NCBI GenBank assembly: GCA_041488155.1
Contig: JBGPOS010000011.1
Location: 1-64,000 of the forward strand
DNA: 64,000 nt
DNA from: JBGPOS01 sp041488155
GTDB lineage: Bacteria > Chloroflexota > Dehalococcoidia > Tepidiformales > Tepidiformaceae
Direction: 5' to 3'
Below are positions 32,695 through 40,292 of the stretch, piece by piece. Within the stretch, counting starts at the first letter, position 1. Every line of letters begins with the position of its first letter. The position numbers were made by a program, and so were the translations under genes. Under the pieces are notes generated by a model. The model worked only from the letters and a program-made list of their open reading frames with translations, was not told where the DNA came from and did not search any database.

Positions 32695-33216
32695 TCATCG
32701 CAAGAAGTGAAGAGGTGACTCTTGGTCGCGCCTAGCGGCGCGCGCGGGCGACGGGCCGCTCTCTCTTCGCGCCTTCGAGCAGCTTTGCCGGAACTCTTCG
32801 TGCGGCGGCACGTCTTCGCCGACGACGTAGAGAAAGTAGTAGGCACCAAAGTCGCCGACGTGCTTGAAACGCTTCTTCAAGTCGCCAGAGATTGTCCCGA
32901 AACCGCCCTGGGATCGCAGGTAGTTCTTGAAGCCTTTGTATTCCTGTTCGAGCTCGATCATCGCGCCGGCGTTGTGGATCGTCGCTTCGATCTTTCGGCG
33001 ATTGCGGATGATCCGCGTGTCGTTCGTGAGGTCGTCGACCTGGTCGGGGTTGAGGCTGGCGATCGTCTCCGGGTCGAAGTCGGCGAAAGCGGCGCGGAAG
33101 CCCGGCCACTTCGCCTCGACAATTGCCCAGCTCATCCCCGATTCAAAGACGGCCTTCGTCAGGACTTCGAGGTAGTCCGCGAGCTTCGTCGGCGTGATCT
33201 GTTTCGGGGCTTCCAT
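32695..33216 (-). CDS. tag: DNA-3-methyladenine glycosylase I family protein
   Basis: Tag excises 3-methyladenine from alkylated DNA. The 173-residue product matches the family in PTKLADYLEVLTKAVFESGMSWAIVEAKWPGFRAAFADFDPETIA and RNRRKIEATIHNAGAM. The usual zinc-snap cysteines and histidines of enterobacterial Tag are not apparent and the C-terminal 30 residues are basic and poorly conserved, so this is a divergent member. GGAGGAGA precedes the ATG. It sits between the two LexA-controlled mutasome loci. Confidence 0.78.
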   Translation of the reverse strand: MEAPKQITPTKLADYLEVLTKAVFESGMSWAIVEAKWPGFRAAFADFDPETIASLNPDQVDDLTNDTRIIRNRRKIEATIHNAGAMIELEQEYKGFKNYLRSQGGFGTISGDLKKRFKHVGDFGAYYFLYVVGEDVPPHEEFRQSCSKARRESGPSPARAARRDQESPLHFLR

Positions 33217-33270
33217 CGCTCTCCTCCGCGAGTAGTCGCACTAGCGTAGCGGACGGGGGTGGCGCTTGCG

Positions 33271-33747
33271 CTATGCGATCAACTCTTCGATTTTCGCGAC
33301 GAGCTCCGGGTCCTCGGGCGTGGCGCGCGGGCTGAACTTCGCCACGACCTCGCCACTGCGATCGACGAGGTACTTCTGGAAGTTCCAGAGGACCTCCCCG
33401 CCGACGGGCTCGGGCTGGGAAGTTAGCGTCGCGTAAAGCGGGTGGATGTCGTCGCCCTTGACGCTGATTTTCGAAAACAGGGGGAAGGTCACGCCATAGT
33501 TCATTTCGCAGAACTGGGCGATCTCTTCGTCGCTGCCCGGCTCCTGGCCCATGAAGTTGTTGGCGGGAAAGCCGAGGATCTCGAACCCCTTGCCCTGGTA
33601 GCGACCGTAGAGCTCCTGTAGGCCCTTGTACTGGGGGGTAAGGCCGCAGCGGCTGGCGACGTTGACCAGCATCAAGACCTTGCCCTTGTAGTCGGTCAGC
33701 GACTGTTCGCTGCCGTCGAGCCGCTTCATCGTGAAATCGAGCGCCAT
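33271..33747 (-). CDS. Glutathione peroxidase-family thiol peroxidase
   Basis: The 158-residue product is of the GPx type that reduces hydroperoxides, usually with thioredoxin. The peroxidatic cysteine lies in VNVASRCGLTPQYKGL, with FPANNFMGQEPGSDEEI and the WNFQKYLVDRSG motif downstream; it has Cys, not Sec, at the active site even though the genome appears to encode selenoproteins. The start is the ATG preceded by GGAACGGAGGAA. Confidence 0.93.
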   Translation of the reverse strand: MALDFTMKRLDGSEQSLTDYKGKVLMLVNVASRCGLTPQYKGLQELYGRYQGKGFEILGFPANNFMGQEPGSDEEIAQFCEMNYGVTFPLFSKISVKGDDIHPLYATLTSQPEPVGGEVLWNFQKYLVDRSGEVVAKFSPRATPEDPELVAKIEELIA

Positions 33748-33867
33748 TCGTTCCTCCGTTCCTTGCGCAGGATACGTCAGCCGGGGCGGGCGTGGGTTTC
33801 CCACATAACGAGTCGTGGTGGGCTGAGCGACGGGTGGGCGTGGGCGGAGCGGTCGGGCGGACTCCTT
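33748..33867. other. Intergenic stretch between gpx and vapC
   Basis: About 120 bases with no defensible gene; it contains the upstream region of the peroxidase gene and the end of the VapBC operon. Confidence 0.4.
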
Positions 33868-34269
33868 CTAGGCCTCCAGCCAGTTCTCGACTTCCAGTCC
33901 CGGGACACGGCTGAACTCGCGGATGTTGTTCGTGACCAGCGTCCCATCCCGAGATCGGGTGATCGCCGCGATGAGCAGGTCCATCACGCCGATCGGCTGA
34001 CCCCGTGCGACGAGGTCTTGTCGAATTTCGGCGAAGTGGACCGCCGCCTCATCGTCGAAAGGGAGCCGGAGTAGCGGGGTGAGAAATGTCTCTGCCCGGA
34101 CGAGATTGGCCTCGGGTCTCCCGGAGTGCCTGGCTCCGTAGCGGAGCTCGGCAGCCGTGACAGCTGTGGTGGTGACGTCGGCCGGGGTGAGGGTCCGCAG
34201 CCGCGCGGTGATGGCATCCGCCCTGCCGTTGAGCATGTAGATGCAAGTGTCCGTATCGAGGACGTACAA
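33868..34269 (-). CDS. vapC: VapC-type PIN-domain toxin (ribonuclease)
   Basis: The 133-residue product has the PIN acidic quartet: YVLDTDTCIYML, TAAELRYGA, MDLLIAAITRS and the TNNIREFSRV segment. It would cleave RNA (tRNA or rRNA in known cases). The TTG start is directly adjacent to the VapB stop, consistent with coupled translation. MPYTCR from the upstream frame is not used. Confidence 0.9.
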   Translation of the reverse strand: MYVLDTDTCIYMLNGRADAITARLRTLTPADVTTTAVTAAELRYGARHSGRPEANLVRAETFLTPLLRLPFDDEAAVHFAEIRQDLVARGQPIGVMDLLIAAITRSRDGTLVTNNIREFSRVPGLEVENWLEA

Positions 34270-34512
34270 CTACGTTAGCTCCGGCCGCTCTGGCTGATCG
34301 GCGCCCGCGCGGAGCTCGCGGAGGATCTGCTCCGGGGCCCGGCTGTCTTCCCACGTACCGAGCACGGCGAAGAACGATTCAGGGAAATGTTCGTGGAGGC
34401 GCGCCAGGATCGCTGCACGAACCCAGGCCGAACGGCTCTCCCCCGCCCGTTCGGCGGCTTCGTCCAACTGGTGGGCGGTTTCTTCGTCGAGGTAGATGGC
34501 GAGTTGTGGCAC
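34270..34512 (-). CDS. vapB: VapB-like antitoxin with ribbon-helix-helix N-terminus
   Basis: The 80-residue product starts with QLAIYLDEETAHQLDEAAERAGESRSAWVRAAI, a ribbon-helix-helix DNA-binding motif, followed by an acidic toxin-binding tail. I start at GTG 34512: a TATACT box ends 6 bases upstream of it, which excludes the longer frame from 34530 because that would start inside the promoter. Confidence 0.85.
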   Translation of the reverse strand: MPQLAIYLDEETAHQLDEAAERAGESRSAWVRAAILARLHEHFPESFFAVLGTWEDSRAPEQILRELRAGADQPERPELT

Positions 34513-34518
34513 ACGACA

Positions 34519-34524
34519 AGTATA
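34519..34524 (-). promoter_or_regulatory. -10 box TATACT of vapBC (leaderless arrangement)
   Basis: TATACT is separated from the GTG of vapB by exactly 6 bases. Confidence 0.5.
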
Positions 34525-34540
34525 CGGCAAATAGAGGGAC

Positions 34541-34843
34541 TTACGAAGCTTTCGGCGCCTCGTAGGGTTGGGCGTACCAGGCGTCGGCCACCAGGTCGTG
34601 GTAGACCGTGAGGCGGCGGCCCCCTTCCATTTCGGCGACGAAGTAGCGGCGGGCGATCTCGTCGCGCCACCACTCGTCGTCGATCCGCCAGGTGTCGTGG
34701 ATGGCGACGACGCGCCGGAAGACGCGGCGCCAGAGCATGGCTTTGGGCTCGCCGTAGGGGGTTGCTTCCACGGCGGCGGGCAGCGGCTGGTTCAGGGGCC
34801 GTAGGCGACCAGCGCCAGGTGTCGTTCCGGGATCCGTGACCAT
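34541..34843 (-). CDS. DUF6504 family protein, imuB partner
   Basis: The 100-residue product ends in a conserved block, RRVVAIHDTWRIDDEWWRDEIARRYFVAEMEGGRRLTVYHDL, typical of short proteins encoded after ImuB and DnaE2. It has no enzyme motif. The gene starts inside the end of imuB (52-base overlap) and so belongs to the same SOS-controlled transcript. Function is unknown; a mutasome accessory role is a guess from position. Confidence 0.75.
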   Translation of the reverse strand: MVTDPGTTPGAGRLRPLNQPLPAAVEATPYGEPKAMLWRRVFRRVVAIHDTWRIDDEWWRDEIARRYFVAEMEGGRRLTVYHDLVADAWYAQPYEAPKAS

Positions 34844-36006
34844 GGTTGCACCTCGACTATGCGGAATACCTGGGCTTCGCCCACTCGCTCGTTGAGCTGC
34901 TCGATCGCTTCCAGGAGCTCTTTTTGACGGCGCGGGCCAATTTGCCAGAGGTTCGCCTGGTGGCCGTATTCGCTGCACAGCCCGGAGAGCGTCACCCCGA
35001 TCGAAGCGGCCGCTGCGGGCAGCTGCAGGCGATCGATTTTGCCTTTCACGACGAAGAGCATGCGCACCGGGTCGCTCGTTGGTTCGCGGAAGACGAAGCG
35101 GCGGGCGACCTGCTCGCCGCTTTCGAGTCCGAGCCGCCAATCGAGCCGGCGGAGCGACTGCCCGTGCACTTCCGGCCGCCGCAAGGCGCGCTGGAGGAGG
35201 ACCTGGGTGCCCACCACCAGGGGTTCGCTCAGCGCGGTCGGGGCGGGCAGTTCGAGCTCTTCGCTGACCCGCAGCTCTTCACGGCGGGGGACGATCAGGG
35301 TGTCGTCCTGCCCGTTTGCGAGCTCCCAGGCACGTACGCCATCGCGTCCGAACTGCGCCTGGATCGCAGAGAAGGGCAGTGCCGCGACCTGCCCCAGGCG
35401 ATCGAGCCCGAAGAGGCGCAGCCGCTCGTGCATCGCCGGGGGCACGGGGAGGACTTCGACCGGCAGGGCTGCGAGAAACGTCCTTGCCTGCCCACGCGCG
35501 ATGAGGACGGCGGAGAGCCGCTGTCCGGGTGACGGCGAGATGGCCCAGGCGGCTGCGTGGGCGGCAAAGACCGTCTCGGCTGTTGCCAGCCTCACGGGCA
35601 GGCCGCTGGCCGCGGTCACGGCTTCGTGGAGGTCGCGGTGGTAGGCTTCTTCGTCCATGCCGGTCATCCGGGCGAGGCCGCGCACGTCGAAGTGGGCGTG
35701 GGCCCAGGCGACCTCTTCGACCAGGGGGCTGTAGAGCCGCAGGAGGTCGACGATTCGCCCGGCTTCAGCGGCGATGTGCGCTTCTTGCAGGGGCAGGAAG
35801 ACGGCCCGGGGGCAGAGCGCGAGTGCCCGGCGCAGGGTCATCCCGACTGTCACACCTGTCTCGGCGGCCTCCTGCGAGCACGCGCGTACCTGCGCGTGCT
35901 CTTCGGGCGAACCGCCGATGACCACGGGCCGCCCGCGGAGCGCAGGTTCATCGCGGCGCGCCAGGGCTACGAGGAAGTTGCGGACGTGCAGGCAGGCCAC
36001 ATCCAT
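34792..36006 (-). CDS. imuB: ImuB-like inactive Y-family polymerase
   Basis: ImuB is a Y-family polymerase relative that links DnaE2 to the sliding clamp. The 404-residue product has the family outline (ALRGRPVVIGG, EAAETGVTVGMTLRRALALCPRAVFLP, then little-finger domain), but catalytic acidic residues are absent: the first motif reads MDVACLHVRNFL and the usual S-x-DE is replaced by VAWAHAHFDV. This matches the non-catalytic role of ImuB. The ATG at 36006 lies 8 bases from the TATACT box abutting a LexA box. No ImuA gene is adjacent. Confidence 0.88.
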   Translation of the reverse strand: MDVACLHVRNFLVALARRDEPALRGRPVVIGGSPEEHAQVRACSQEAAETGVTVGMTLRRALALCPRAVFLPLQEAHIAAEAGRIVDLLRLYSPLVEEVAWAHAHFDVRGLARMTGMDEEAYHRDLHEAVTAASGLPVRLATAETVFAAHAAAWAISPSPGQRLSAVLIARGQARTFLAALPVEVLPVPPAMHERLRLFGLDRLGQVAALPFSAIQAQFGRDGVRAWELANGQDDTLIVPRREELRVSEELELPAPTALSEPLVVGTQVLLQRALRRPEVHGQSLRRLDWRLGLESGEQVARRFVFREPTSDPVRMLFVVKGKIDRLQLPAAAASIGVTLSGLCSEYGHQANLWQIGPRRQKELLEAIEQLNERVGEAQVFRIVEVQPWSRIPERHLALVAYGP

Positions 36007-36014
36007 GGGCGGCC

Positions 36015-36020
36015 AGTATA
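36015..36020 (-). promoter_or_regulatory. -10 box TATACT of imuB
   Basis: TATACT ends 8 bases before the imuB ATG and directly follows the LexA box. Confidence 0.6.
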
Positions 36021-36032
36021 GAACAAACGTTC
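36021..36032 (-). promoter_or_regulatory. LexA (SOS) box upstream of imuB
   Basis: GAACGTTTGTTC, identical in sequence and position relative to the -10 box to that of dnaE2, indicating a shared regulon. Confidence 0.85.
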
Positions 36033-36096
36033 TGAGATTGGAACACAAGACAACCTGGGCCGGGTGGCGCCGCCGTCACGCACCAGAAGCAGTGCC

Positions 36097-37437
36097 TTAA
36101 ACCGACGCCTGATCGACCGCCCAAAGCCGCCACTCGCCCGGGACACCTTTGAGCTGGCGGAGGCCCCGGTCGAAGAACCCGATCCCCGATCCGGCAACAA
36201 GATCCTTGACGGTACTCGAAACGAGGACTTCGCCCGCGCCGGCCGCCGCCGACACTCGCGCTCCGGTGTGAACAGCCACGCCTGCCAAGTCATCGCCGCG
36301 TAGCTCGACCTCCCCGGCGTGCAGCCCGGCCCGTATCTCGATGCCGAGCGCCTGGGAGCTGCCGACAATCGCGCTTGCGCAGCGAATCGCCCTCCCTGGA
36401 CCGTCAAAAGTGGCGAACACGCCATCTCCAGTGCCCTTGACCAGGCGTCCCCGGTGGCGCGAAATCTCCCGCTGCATCATTCGATCGTGCCGGTCGAGGA
36501 GGTCGTGCCACCTGCGATCTCCAAGAGCGACGGCATGAACCGTCGACTCGACAATATCTGTGAACATGACCGTGGCGAAAACGCGTTCGGGCTCATAGAC
36601 GAACGATTGGCCGGTGATAAACTCCTCGACCGCGGCGCAAATTGACTCGGTGTCCCCGGCCCAAGGGAAGTGATCCGCTCCATCGAGCAGGACAAGCTGC
36701 GCACCGGCAACGCGGTCCGCGATGTAAGTCGCGTTTGCCACCGGTACGGCGACATCGTCCTTGCGATGCACGACGAGGGTAGGGACTCGAATGGCGGGCA
36801 GGGCTCCGGTGGCGTCCATCCCCATGTTCATCTTTTCCAGCGCGAGCAAGGCGCCCGGACTCGCGCCTCTCCTCGCCCAGCTCATGTAATACCGGCGAGC
36901 ATCTCGATCGGCCGCGATTGAAGGGGCCCAGCGCGAGAGGTCCATCTCCTGTTCGTCACGCCCCGTTCGCACGTATTCTACGAAAGCGTCGTACTGCTCC
37001 TGCGTCTGACCCCACGGAAAATCCGGCGCCCAGGAGTATCGGGCGTTCGCACCTACGAGCGACAGCGACAAGGTGCGTTGCGGGTAAGTCGCGGCGTATA
37101 ACATGCACATCGCGCCGCCTTCGGAAACACCCACGAGGTGGGCGCGCTCGACTCCCGCGGCGTCCATTACGGCGCGGATGTCGTCCGAGCGTTCCTGGAG
37201 AGTAAACGTCGCACCGGTTCGATCGGAGAGCCCAGTTCCCCGCTTGTCGAATTTGATCACTCGGGCAAAGGCCCCCAACCGACGGAAGAACCGCGACATG
37301 TACGGGTCCTCCCAATCGAACTCTACGTGGGAGACAGTTCCTGGCGCGTACACGAGGTCGACGGGCCCGGCGCCGGAGATGGTATAGGCGATGTTCAGAT
37401 CGTCACTCAGTGCATAGTGGACGTCTGGATAGTCCAT
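36097..37437 (-). CDS. Alpha/beta hydrolase fused to a class III adenylyl/guanylyl cyclase
   Basis: The 446-residue product joins an N-terminal alpha/beta hydrolase (residues about 15-275, nucleophile elbow GVSEGGAM, oxyanion region GTGLSDR, catalytic histidine in DGADHFPW) to a C-terminal cyclase homology domain (about 290-440). The cyclase has both metal aspartates, in VMFTDIVEST and LVKGTGDGVFATFDGP, so it may be active. This fusion occurs in several actinobacterial and Chloroflexota proteins. What the hydrolase senses or cleaves is unknown. ATG 37437 lies 8 bases after TAGAAT. Confidence 0.9.
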   Translation of the reverse strand: MDYPDVHYALSDDLNIAYTISGAGPVDLVYAPGTVSHVEFDWEDPYMSRFFRRLGAFARVIKFDKRGTGLSDRTGATFTLQERSDDIRAVMDAAGVERAHLVGVSEGGAMCMLYAATYPQRTLSLSLVGANARYSWAPDFPWGQTQEQYDAFVEYVRTGRDEQEMDLSRWAPSIAADRDARRYYMSWARRGASPGALLALEKMNMGMDATGALPAIRVPTLVVHRKDDVAVPVANATYIADRVAGAQLVLLDGADHFPWAGDTESICAAVEEFITGQSFVYEPERVFATVMFTDIVESTVHAVALGDRRWHDLLDRHDRMMQREISRHRGRLVKGTGDGVFATFDGPGRAIRCASAIVGSSQALGIEIRAGLHAGEVELRGDDLAGVAVHTGARVSAAAGAGEVLVSSTVKDLVAGSGIGFFDRGLRQLKGVPGEWRLWAVDQASV

Positions 37438-37445
37438 CAAGGCGA

Positions 37446-37451
37446 ATTCTA
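37446..37451 (-). promoter_or_regulatory. -10 box TAGAAT of the hydrolase-cyclase gene
   Basis: TAGAAT ends 8 bases before the ATG at 37437; a TTG one codon earlier would be 5 bases away. Confidence 0.45.
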
Positions 37452-37566
37452 CGAGTCCCCAGAAGCGTCTAACAGGGGCCCGATTGGAACCCGATCGATG
37501 GCGTTGCTCGGCCCCCCTTTTGCGGCTAGGCGGACCACCACGATGTGGGGATCGTGCCGGACGTCG

Positions 37567-37725
37567 CTACGCTGCCCCCTTCCGCAGCGTCTGGTAGACG
37601 TCGCGCAGGTACGCGTCGAAGAGCAGCGCCCGGAACTCTTCGTCGTCGAGGATGCGCCGGAAGAGCGCCTCGTTGTCGTCCATCCTGCCGGCGATGTCGT
37701 TGAGAAGCCGCTGTGATTGGAACAC
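37567..37725 (-). CDS. Small orphan ORF, C-terminal-fragment-like (52 residues)
   Basis: A GTG-started frame encodes 52 residues, ending in DDNEALFRRILDDEEFRALLFDAYLRDVYQTLRKGAA. An in-frame stop lies six codons before the GTG. The helical, acidic pattern resembles the end of a larger helicase or restriction-type protein, so it may be a decayed 3' remnant rather than a complete gene. No Shine-Dalgarno or -10 box at the expected place is visible. Confidence 0.4.
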   Translation of the reverse strand: MFQSQRLLNDIAGRMDDNEALFRRILDDEEFRALLFDAYLRDVYQTLRKGAA

Positions 37726-37836
37726 AATACGGCCGTTGCTCTAGAATCCCGGTTAGTGCACTTTTGCGATATACCCATACCGCGTCTCGCGACCTGACCT
37801 AGTGACATTGGTCGCGCTTCTGCTCATCTGGCTCGT
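37726..37836. other. Intergenic stretch upstream of the small membrane ORF
   Basis: No coding frame or RNA gene that I would defend; AT content is locally higher (around TTTTGCGATATACCCATACC). Confidence 0.3.
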
Positions 37837-38040
37837 TTGGCTCCTCTACTGCTTGTGCCCGCCCTGAGTGCGGGCATGAGCCTTGTGGGTTTCGGGATAT
37901 TCGCACCGCTCGCAGTAGTCCAACGGCTGCGGCTGCACCGGTGGCCGGCGTGGAGCCAACGAGTATTCGCGTACTCGGCCGCGGCGTCCCTAATCGCAAT
38001 TCCCACGATATTGTTATTGGTCAAGGTCCTCAGGCAGTAG
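37837..38040 (+). CDS. Possible small two-helix membrane protein (67 residues)
   Basis: A TTG-started frame of 67 residues contains two hydrophobic helices (APLLLVPALSAGMSLVGFGIFAPLAVV and YSAAASLIAIPTILLLVKVL) separated by a basic loop RLRLHRWPAWSQRV, obeying positive-inside logic. There is no homology I recognise and the start lacks an RBS. It ends 20 bases before the HAD gene. Confidence 0.4.
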   Translation: MAPLLLVPALSAGMSLVGFGIFAPLAVVQRLRLHRWPAWSQRVFAYSAAASLIAIPTILLLVKVLRQ

Positions 38041-38046
38041 ATGACT

Positions 38047-38052
38047 TAGAAT
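38047..38052 (+). promoter_or_regulatory. -10 box TAGAAT of the HAD gene
   Basis: TAGAAT ends 8 bases before the GTG at 38061, which selects that start. Confidence 0.45.
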
Positions 38053-38060
38053 CGGCGGCC

Positions 38061-38780
38061 GTGAGCCCGCAACCGGTAGCCCGCATCCTGTTCATCGACG
38101 ATGGCGGTGTGATGAACGACAACTCCATTCGCGTCCTGGAGTGGCAACGCCTCGTCGGCGAATTCATGCCCACCCGCCTCGGTGGCAGGCCGGACCAGTG
38201 GTCGGAGGCAAACCGGATCGCATTCCCGCCTGTCTCCGACGCCCTGTTTGCCCGCATCGAGACCTTTCCGAGCCACACGGTATTCCAGCGCGAGTACGAC
38301 CTGGCCTGGCTTCGGAGCATGTGCGAGCACATCGGCATCTCTTTGCCGCCCGAAGCCGAAGCGCTGGCGATCGCGCGCGAAGCCTCGCTCTACATCACAG
38401 CGCGGGCGCGATCTGCCTACCCCGGTGCGGCAGGGGCGATTCGCGCACTCCACGACGCCGGCTACGAGCTCCACACGGCCTCGGGGGAGGCTTCGTGGGA
38501 GCTGGACGGTTACCTGGCGGGGATGGGTGTGCGGGACTGCTTCCAGCATCTTTTCGGGCCGGACATGGTCGACGTAATGAAGGCCGGCCCGGAGTACTAC
38601 CGGCGAGCGTTCGCGAGGGCATCGGTCGACCCGGCGAACGCGCTCGTCATCGACGATTCAGAGCAGGTCTGCGCCTGGGCGAGGGAGGCGGGGGCGGCGG
38701 TCGTGCGCATCGGCGTCCCGGTTGATGGGATCGAGTGCGCCGCCAGCCTGGCTGGGCTCGCCGACCGTATCCTGGGTTAG
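38061..38780 (+). CDS. HAD-superfamily protein lacking the usual second motif-I aspartate
   Basis: The 239-residue product has a HAD core: motif I ILFIDDGGVMND, a helical cap (about residues 20-115), motif II region YELHTASGE, the lysine-containing VDVMKAGPEYYRRAF and motif IV ALVIDDSEQVCAWAREAGA. Motif I normally reads DxDG(T/V); here it is DDGGV, so the general acid/base aspartate at +2 is glycine. Phosphatase activity may therefore be reduced or of another type. It overlaps the 3' end of the DUF1385 gene by 4 bases. Confidence 0.82.
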   Translation: MSPQPVARILFIDDGGVMNDNSIRVLEWQRLVGEFMPTRLGGRPDQWSEANRIAFPPVSDALFARIETFPSHTVFQREYDLAWLRSMCEHIGISLPPEAEALAIAREASLYITARARSAYPGAAGAIRALHDAGYELHTASGEASWELDGYLAGMGVRDCFQHLFGPDMVDVMKAGPEYYRRAFARASVDPANALVIDDSEQVCAWAREAGAAVVRIGVPVDGIECAASLAGLADRILG

Positions 38781-39742
38781 TCCAGCGGTGGCGCGGCCTG
38801 GAGAGCGCCCACCTCGCGGAGCAGCTCCGCTGTCGGTGTGGTGGGTGACTCAGCCAGCACCGCTTCGAAGGAGGCAATCGCCACCTCGATCTGGCCGTCG
38901 TCGGGGACGTTCGTCGTGAGCCGTTGGAGGGCGATGTTTGGCGCGAACATCGCGTGCACGAACCAGTTGTCCTCGAGTCGAGCCCCCAGGCGGAGGATCT
39001 CGTAGCTCACGCCAGCAACGATCGGGATGAAGACGATCCGTGAAGCAGTCCGGACGAGGATGCCGCGGTCAACCGCGACGTCGAATGCGAAGAAGGTGAG
39101 CATCGCGACCACCACCACGACGAGGAGAAAGCTGGTGCCGCAACGGGTGTGCTCCTTGGGAAAGGGGCGCACGCCGGCGACGGTGAGCGGGTCGCCCGCT
39201 TCGTAGGCGTGGATGGTCATGTGCTCGGCGCCGTGGTACTGGAACACGCGCCGGATTTCGGGTACGCGACCGATGAGGGCGATGTAGCCGAGGAAGAGCG
39301 TCAGGCGCACGATTCCTTCGACGCCGACGATCACGAATCGGCTCGCGTCGACGGTTTCGAGCAGGTTGGCGAGCAGGATTGGCCCGGCGAAGAAGAGCCC
39401 GACCACGAAGAGGAGGGCGAGCGCCATGGTGCCCCAGAAGACTCCCTCGGGAAACTGCGCTTCGCCGCTGCCATCTTCATCGACGGCGACGCGTGAAGAA
39501 TAGTTGAGGGCTCTCATGCCCAGGGCCATCGTCTCCCAGAGGACGGTGACTCCGCGCACGAGGGGGAGCTTGCGGGCGCGGCCGGTGTAGAGCCCGCCGA
39601 GTCGCTCGGAATGGACGACGATGTGCCCCTGAGGGTGGCGCACGGCGACGGCCATGTGCTCGGGCCCGCGAATCATGACGCCTTCGAGCACGGCCTGGCC
39701 GCCGTAGTAGACATTCGCCGGGCCCTGGGGTGCTCTGTTCAC
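38777..39742 (-). CDS. DUF1385 family membrane protein
   Basis: The 321-residue product has the typical start YYGGQAVLEGVMIRGPEHMAVAVR, then membrane helices (about 100-120, 135-160, 205-225, 235-255), and the conserved FQYHGAEHMTIHAYEAGDPLTVAGVRPFPKEHTRCGTSFLL motif with histidine, glutamate and cysteine that may bind metal. Function is unknown; the gene often lies next to rpmE and prfA in Chloroflexota and Firmicutes. Here it lies downstream of rpmE but is separated from it by a strong terminator. Confidence 0.9.
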   Translation of the reverse strand: MNRAPQGPANVYYGGQAVLEGVMIRGPEHMAVAVRHPQGHIVVHSERLGGLYTGRARKLPLVRGVTVLWETMALGMRALNYSSRVAVDEDGSGEAQFPEGVFWGTMALALLFVVGLFFAGPILLANLLETVDASRFVIVGVEGIVRLTLFLGYIALIGRVPEIRRVFQYHGAEHMTIHAYEAGDPLTVAGVRPFPKEHTRCGTSFLLVVVVVAMLTFFAFDVAVDRGILVRTASRIVFIPIVAGVSYEILRLGARLEDNWFVHAMFAPNIALQRLTTNVPDDGQIEVAIASFEAVLAESPTTPTAELLREVGALQAAPPLD

Positions 39743-39760
39743 TGGATTGCCTGCGGAATG

Positions 39761-39785
39761 AAAAGGGGCGCCGTGAAGGCGCCCC
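39761..39785 (-). terminator. Rho-independent terminator after rpmE
   Basis: On the minus strand GGGGCGCC pairs perfectly with GGCGCCCC (8 bp) around a 5-base loop, followed by TTTTC. It ends the rplU-rpmA-rpmE transcript before DUF1385. Confidence 0.88.
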
Positions 39786-39805
39786 GCGTTGTGTGCCGGT
39801 GCCGT

Positions 39806-40012
39806 CTACTGGCCTGGTCGCGCGTAGCGGCGGTTGAACCGCTCGACGCGTCCGGCGGTGTCGACGATTCGCTGTTCGCCGGTGAAGAACGGGTGGCAGA
39901 CGTTGCAGACGTCGAGATGCATCGCGGGCCGCGTCGAGCGTGTCTTGATTTCATTTCCGCAGCTGCAATGGATGGTGGCTTCTTCGTACTTTGGATGGAT
40001 GGTTGCCTTCAC
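39806..40012 (-). CDS. rpmE: 50S ribosomal protein L31
   Basis: The 68-residue product is the zinc-binding (C+) type of L31: HCSCGNEIKTRST and MHLDVCNVCHPFFTGEQRIVDTAGRVERFNRRY supply the cysteine ligands. A paralogue without cysteines may exist elsewhere as a zinc-reserve system. It is the last gene before the terminator. Confidence 0.97.
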   Translation of the reverse strand: MKATIHPKYEEATIHCSCGNEIKTRSTRPAMHLDVCNVCHPFFTGEQRIVDTAGRVERFNRRYARPGQ

Positions 40013-40022
40013 CCTTGACTCC

Positions 40023-40289
40023 TTAGCTGGCTGCTGGCGCGTAGACGCTGATCTTCTTGCGGCGGCCCTTCGCGTACGGTTCGAACTTCACCCGGCCATC
40101 GATGAGGGAGAAGATCGTGTAGTCGCGTCCAAGACCGACGTTTTCGCCCGGATGGAAGCGCGTGCCGCGCTGGCGAAGGATGATCGAGCCTGGCTTGACG
40201 ACTTCGCCGTCGAAGAGCTTGACGCCCAGCCGCTGGCTGTTGCTGTCGCGTCCGTTCTTGGAGCTGCTGACGCCCTTCTTGTGTGCCAT
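40023..40289 (-). CDS. rpmA: 50S ribosomal protein L27
   Basis: The 88-residue product has MAHKKGVSSSKNGRDSNSQRLGVKLFDGE and the RGTRFHPGENVGLGRDYTIFSL core. The N-terminus begins directly at AHKK without the cleavable extension found in Firmicutes, so no Prp-type protease is needed. The gene follows rplU after 3 bases. Confidence 0.97.
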   Translation of the reverse strand: MAHKKGVSSSKNGRDSNSQRLGVKLFDGEVVKPGSIILRQRGTRFHPGENVGLGRDYTIFSLIDGRVKFEPYAKGRRKKISVYAPAAS

Positions 40290-40292
40290 TGC

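Noticed and set aside
37453..37463. 11-base match to the 5' end of tRNA-Gln on the minus strand
   Set aside because: The match stops after 11 bases and no tRNA arms follow; chance is sufficient.
36036..37727. 13-bp repeat GATTGGAACACAA at 36036-36048 and 37715-37727
   Set aside because: Repeats of this length are expected by chance in 64 kb, and nothing else about the two sites matches beyond a few bases.
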